From positions 1 to 37,169 of the forward strand of contig CAJNOQ010001022.1 in NCBI GenBank assembly GCA_905250885.1: DNA of 37,169 nt, read 5' to 3'. Below the pieces are notes generated by a model. That model ran no database searches and was not told where the DNA came from. It saw nothing but the letters and a program-made list of their open reading frames with translations. The translations under genes were made by a program, and so were the position numbers. The DNA is from Didymodactylos carnosus (lineage: Eukaryota > Rotifera > Eurotatoria > Philodinida > Philodinidae). Positions 35,427-37,169 of the stretch are shown here, piece after piece; the first letter of the stretch is position 1, and each line of letters begins with the position of its first letter.

Positions 35427-37030
35427 AATACAAATAAATTTAATTAGAAAAGACTTGAAATTAAAAGCATTTAACATGCACTGCTAGAAGCCGATAAGAT
35501 ATGAGTACGTACATCGTGTAGTACTATCAAACGTATATGAAAGCTCCTACTATAAAAGTATTGCTTAACCTGCTCATTCTCATGCCACACGTTATCAATC
35601 TGATTGTTTTAAAGGGAGTTAAAATAGCGAATTTTTAGCATTACCTCAAATCTTTCAATCTTTACAGATATTAAGTTGTATATTTTCATCTACAAATTAG
35701 ATGTTTTCCACTGATGAAGATATTTCTCTAATAGCTAGAGATCTGAGCATGAATCTATCAGAAACAAGTGAAAGTTTGCAGAAGAGTCCACTGGATGAAG
35801 AGAAGAGTCTGTGATGGGGTCCAGAGCATGTCCATATCATTGTAACTCATTCCCAAATTGAAGCAAAGAATTTTTAAAATCGAAGCCGAAAACTTTTTAT
35901 AGCAGGGAGTAGACCCTATCCATCCCAAGCAGAGCATTTCTGAAAAGTTGACTTACTTTGTTTATACAGTTTCACATGTTAAAAAGACGAGGATATTACC
36001 GGCGTTATTAGCCGGCGGCTAATATGGCTAGATTTTCATCTTTAACACGAATCTAAGATTAGTTAACGTATAATATTTAATTGGACGAGGATATTCTGTT
36101 GAGATTTACTAGTAGATTCTTATAGAAAAAGTCATACGACAAAGTGAAAAACTAAAAGGTTTATGATATTAGTCGAATAGTGAATTGAACGAAAGAAAAG
36201 TTGGAAAAATATTACGAAATACGATATCAAATCAAATCATGTTTGTTAATTGGCATAATTTGTGTTTAAATTCGCAGTACAGTAATGACATATATACATG
36301 AAAAAACTAAGAGAAAAATTATCGTATAGATAAAGTACAAAAACATCTAGAATGCAAATGTGCTATACACAAGTTGCAATCTCGATAGACACTGGTTATA
36401 CTAACAAAGACAGCGAGATCATTAAAAAATCGAAAAAACTTTATTCTTCTGAATGATTTATGGTAGTAATAAAGTTTTAATTATTATTTAAAAGAAATTA
36501 CTCTATCTTTTATTAGATGCATGTATATGAAAAATAATTCGCTAATTAGAAGATATGCATACAAATTCATTACCCAATTCAGTCAAAACAAAAATGGCGT
36601 CGAACAACTACAAATATATTCAAAATTTCGAAGTCCAAGACACATTTTTCCTCCACTTGTGAAACTCATCACGCCAGATCTGGACCTTTGTTTAAGAGAA
36701 GAACGTAAAATGGTCCACATTCAGTGCCCAGAGTGCTATCTCCTATTTTCAGAATGTCTCGACAATCTGTAGTTCGCTAGCTCATTGCGTTCACATTTCG
36801 TAGAAATCAATACTAATGAAAAAAGAAATAAACAAAATTCCCTGCAAAAATGCTAAATGTCTGTCGACATAATGATTTAGTAAAGCTGTAATTCCATTCT
36901 AAAAATGACAAATAAAAAAATGTGAACTGCTCCTGTGATTCATTTAACTCACTGACAATCTCTGCGAAAGCGTGGCTCCACCCAGAGTTGCATAAAAAGT
37001 TCAAAAAACAGTGGAAATTCATAAGGCTTC
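35427..37030. other. Intergenic region at the right end
   Basis: About 1.6 kb with no credible gene, domain or repeat. The frame at 36521-36772 has no recognised similarity and no exon-like context. A small GC-rich imperfect palindrome (TTAGCCGGCGGCTAA, 36008-36022) stands out against the background but has no clear role. Confidence 0.4.
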
Positions 37031-37152
37031 CCCAAGCAAAACCGACCCAATTTTTTGGGTTATTTATCTAGATTCAGGTCCACGTGCATCTAGATGTACG
37101 TGGAGCTGAATCTAGATAAATAACCCAAAAAATTGGGTCGTTTTTGCTTGGG
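37031..37152. repeat. Short palindromic element at the right end
   Basis: CCCAAGCAAAACCGACCCAA at the left is mirrored by TTGGGTCGTTTTTGCTTGGG at the right with one extra or changed base. The arms continue through GGGTTATTTATCTAGATTCA to a centre near 37092 (CATCTAGATG). Nearly the whole 122 bases form one stem. No clear target duplication is visible next to it. It is a MITE or foldback repeat unrelated in sequence to the one at 1-173. Confidence 0.8.
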
Positions 37153-37169
37153 TTGCTAAAACATTGATT

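Noticed and set aside
36008-36022. Small GC-rich palindrome as an operator or terminator
   Set aside because: Imperfect, isolated from any gene, and of a size expected by chance in 37 kb.
36521-36772. Plus-strand 83-residue frame as a gene
   Set aside because: No recognised domain, no good start context, no neighbouring exons; length is within chance expectation.

Overview
The window looks like nuclear DNA from a small, AT-rich, intron-rich invertebrate. Four animal-type genes can be rebuilt exon by exon, all with GT-AG introns that are mostly 50-70 bases long. Tiny introns, many palindromic elements and a cysteine-rich EB/EGF-like membrane protein fit a rotifer, perhaps a bdelloid; the organism is inferred, not shown.

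Layout from left to right: (1) A palindromic element (1-173) and a degenerate dispersed repeat (about 243-1040). (2) A minus-strand otopetrin-type proton channel gene (4810 down to 1136, 12 exons, 1006 codons) with an unusually long disordered N-terminus. (3) A decayed minus-strand LINE retrotransposon (about 7935-5305) with remnants of an SGNH esterase, an APE-type endonuclease and a reverse transcriptase. (4) A plus-strand ceramide transfer protein gene (CERT/STARD11, 9361-18305) with PH domain, serine-rich motif, FFAT motif and START domain. It has an extra large exon preceded by a TATA-like box, and a 1.5 kb foldback element in one intron. (5) A transposon-rich stretch (about 20.1-24.6 kb) with foldback repeats, a hAT remnant, a mariner/Tc1-type element rebuilt as a nearly perfect inverted repeat, and two further hairpin elements. 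(6) A minus-strand gene for a type II membrane protein with many cysteine modules (27761 down to 25097, 8 exons, 732 residues). (7) A hAT-like MITE with 8-base target duplication (29572-29745). (8) A plus-strand SLC26-type anion transporter gene (30106-35154, 20 exons, 709 residues). One of its introns carries a GC-rich 15-base minisatellite and a foldback element. (9) A mostly empty stretch ending in a second short palindromic element (37031-37152).

The four genes do not form an operon or an obvious pathway. Otopetrin and CERT are head to head, CERT and the cysteine-rich gene are tail to tail, and the cysteine-rich gene and SLC26 are head to head. Intergenic spaces and the few long introns are where the repeats sit. 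The most notable theme is that nearly every mobile element here, from several unrelated families, is arranged as an inverted duplication. I found no CRISPR, tRNA, rRNA or prokaryotic operon structure, and no gene cluster that I would call a new biochemical system.
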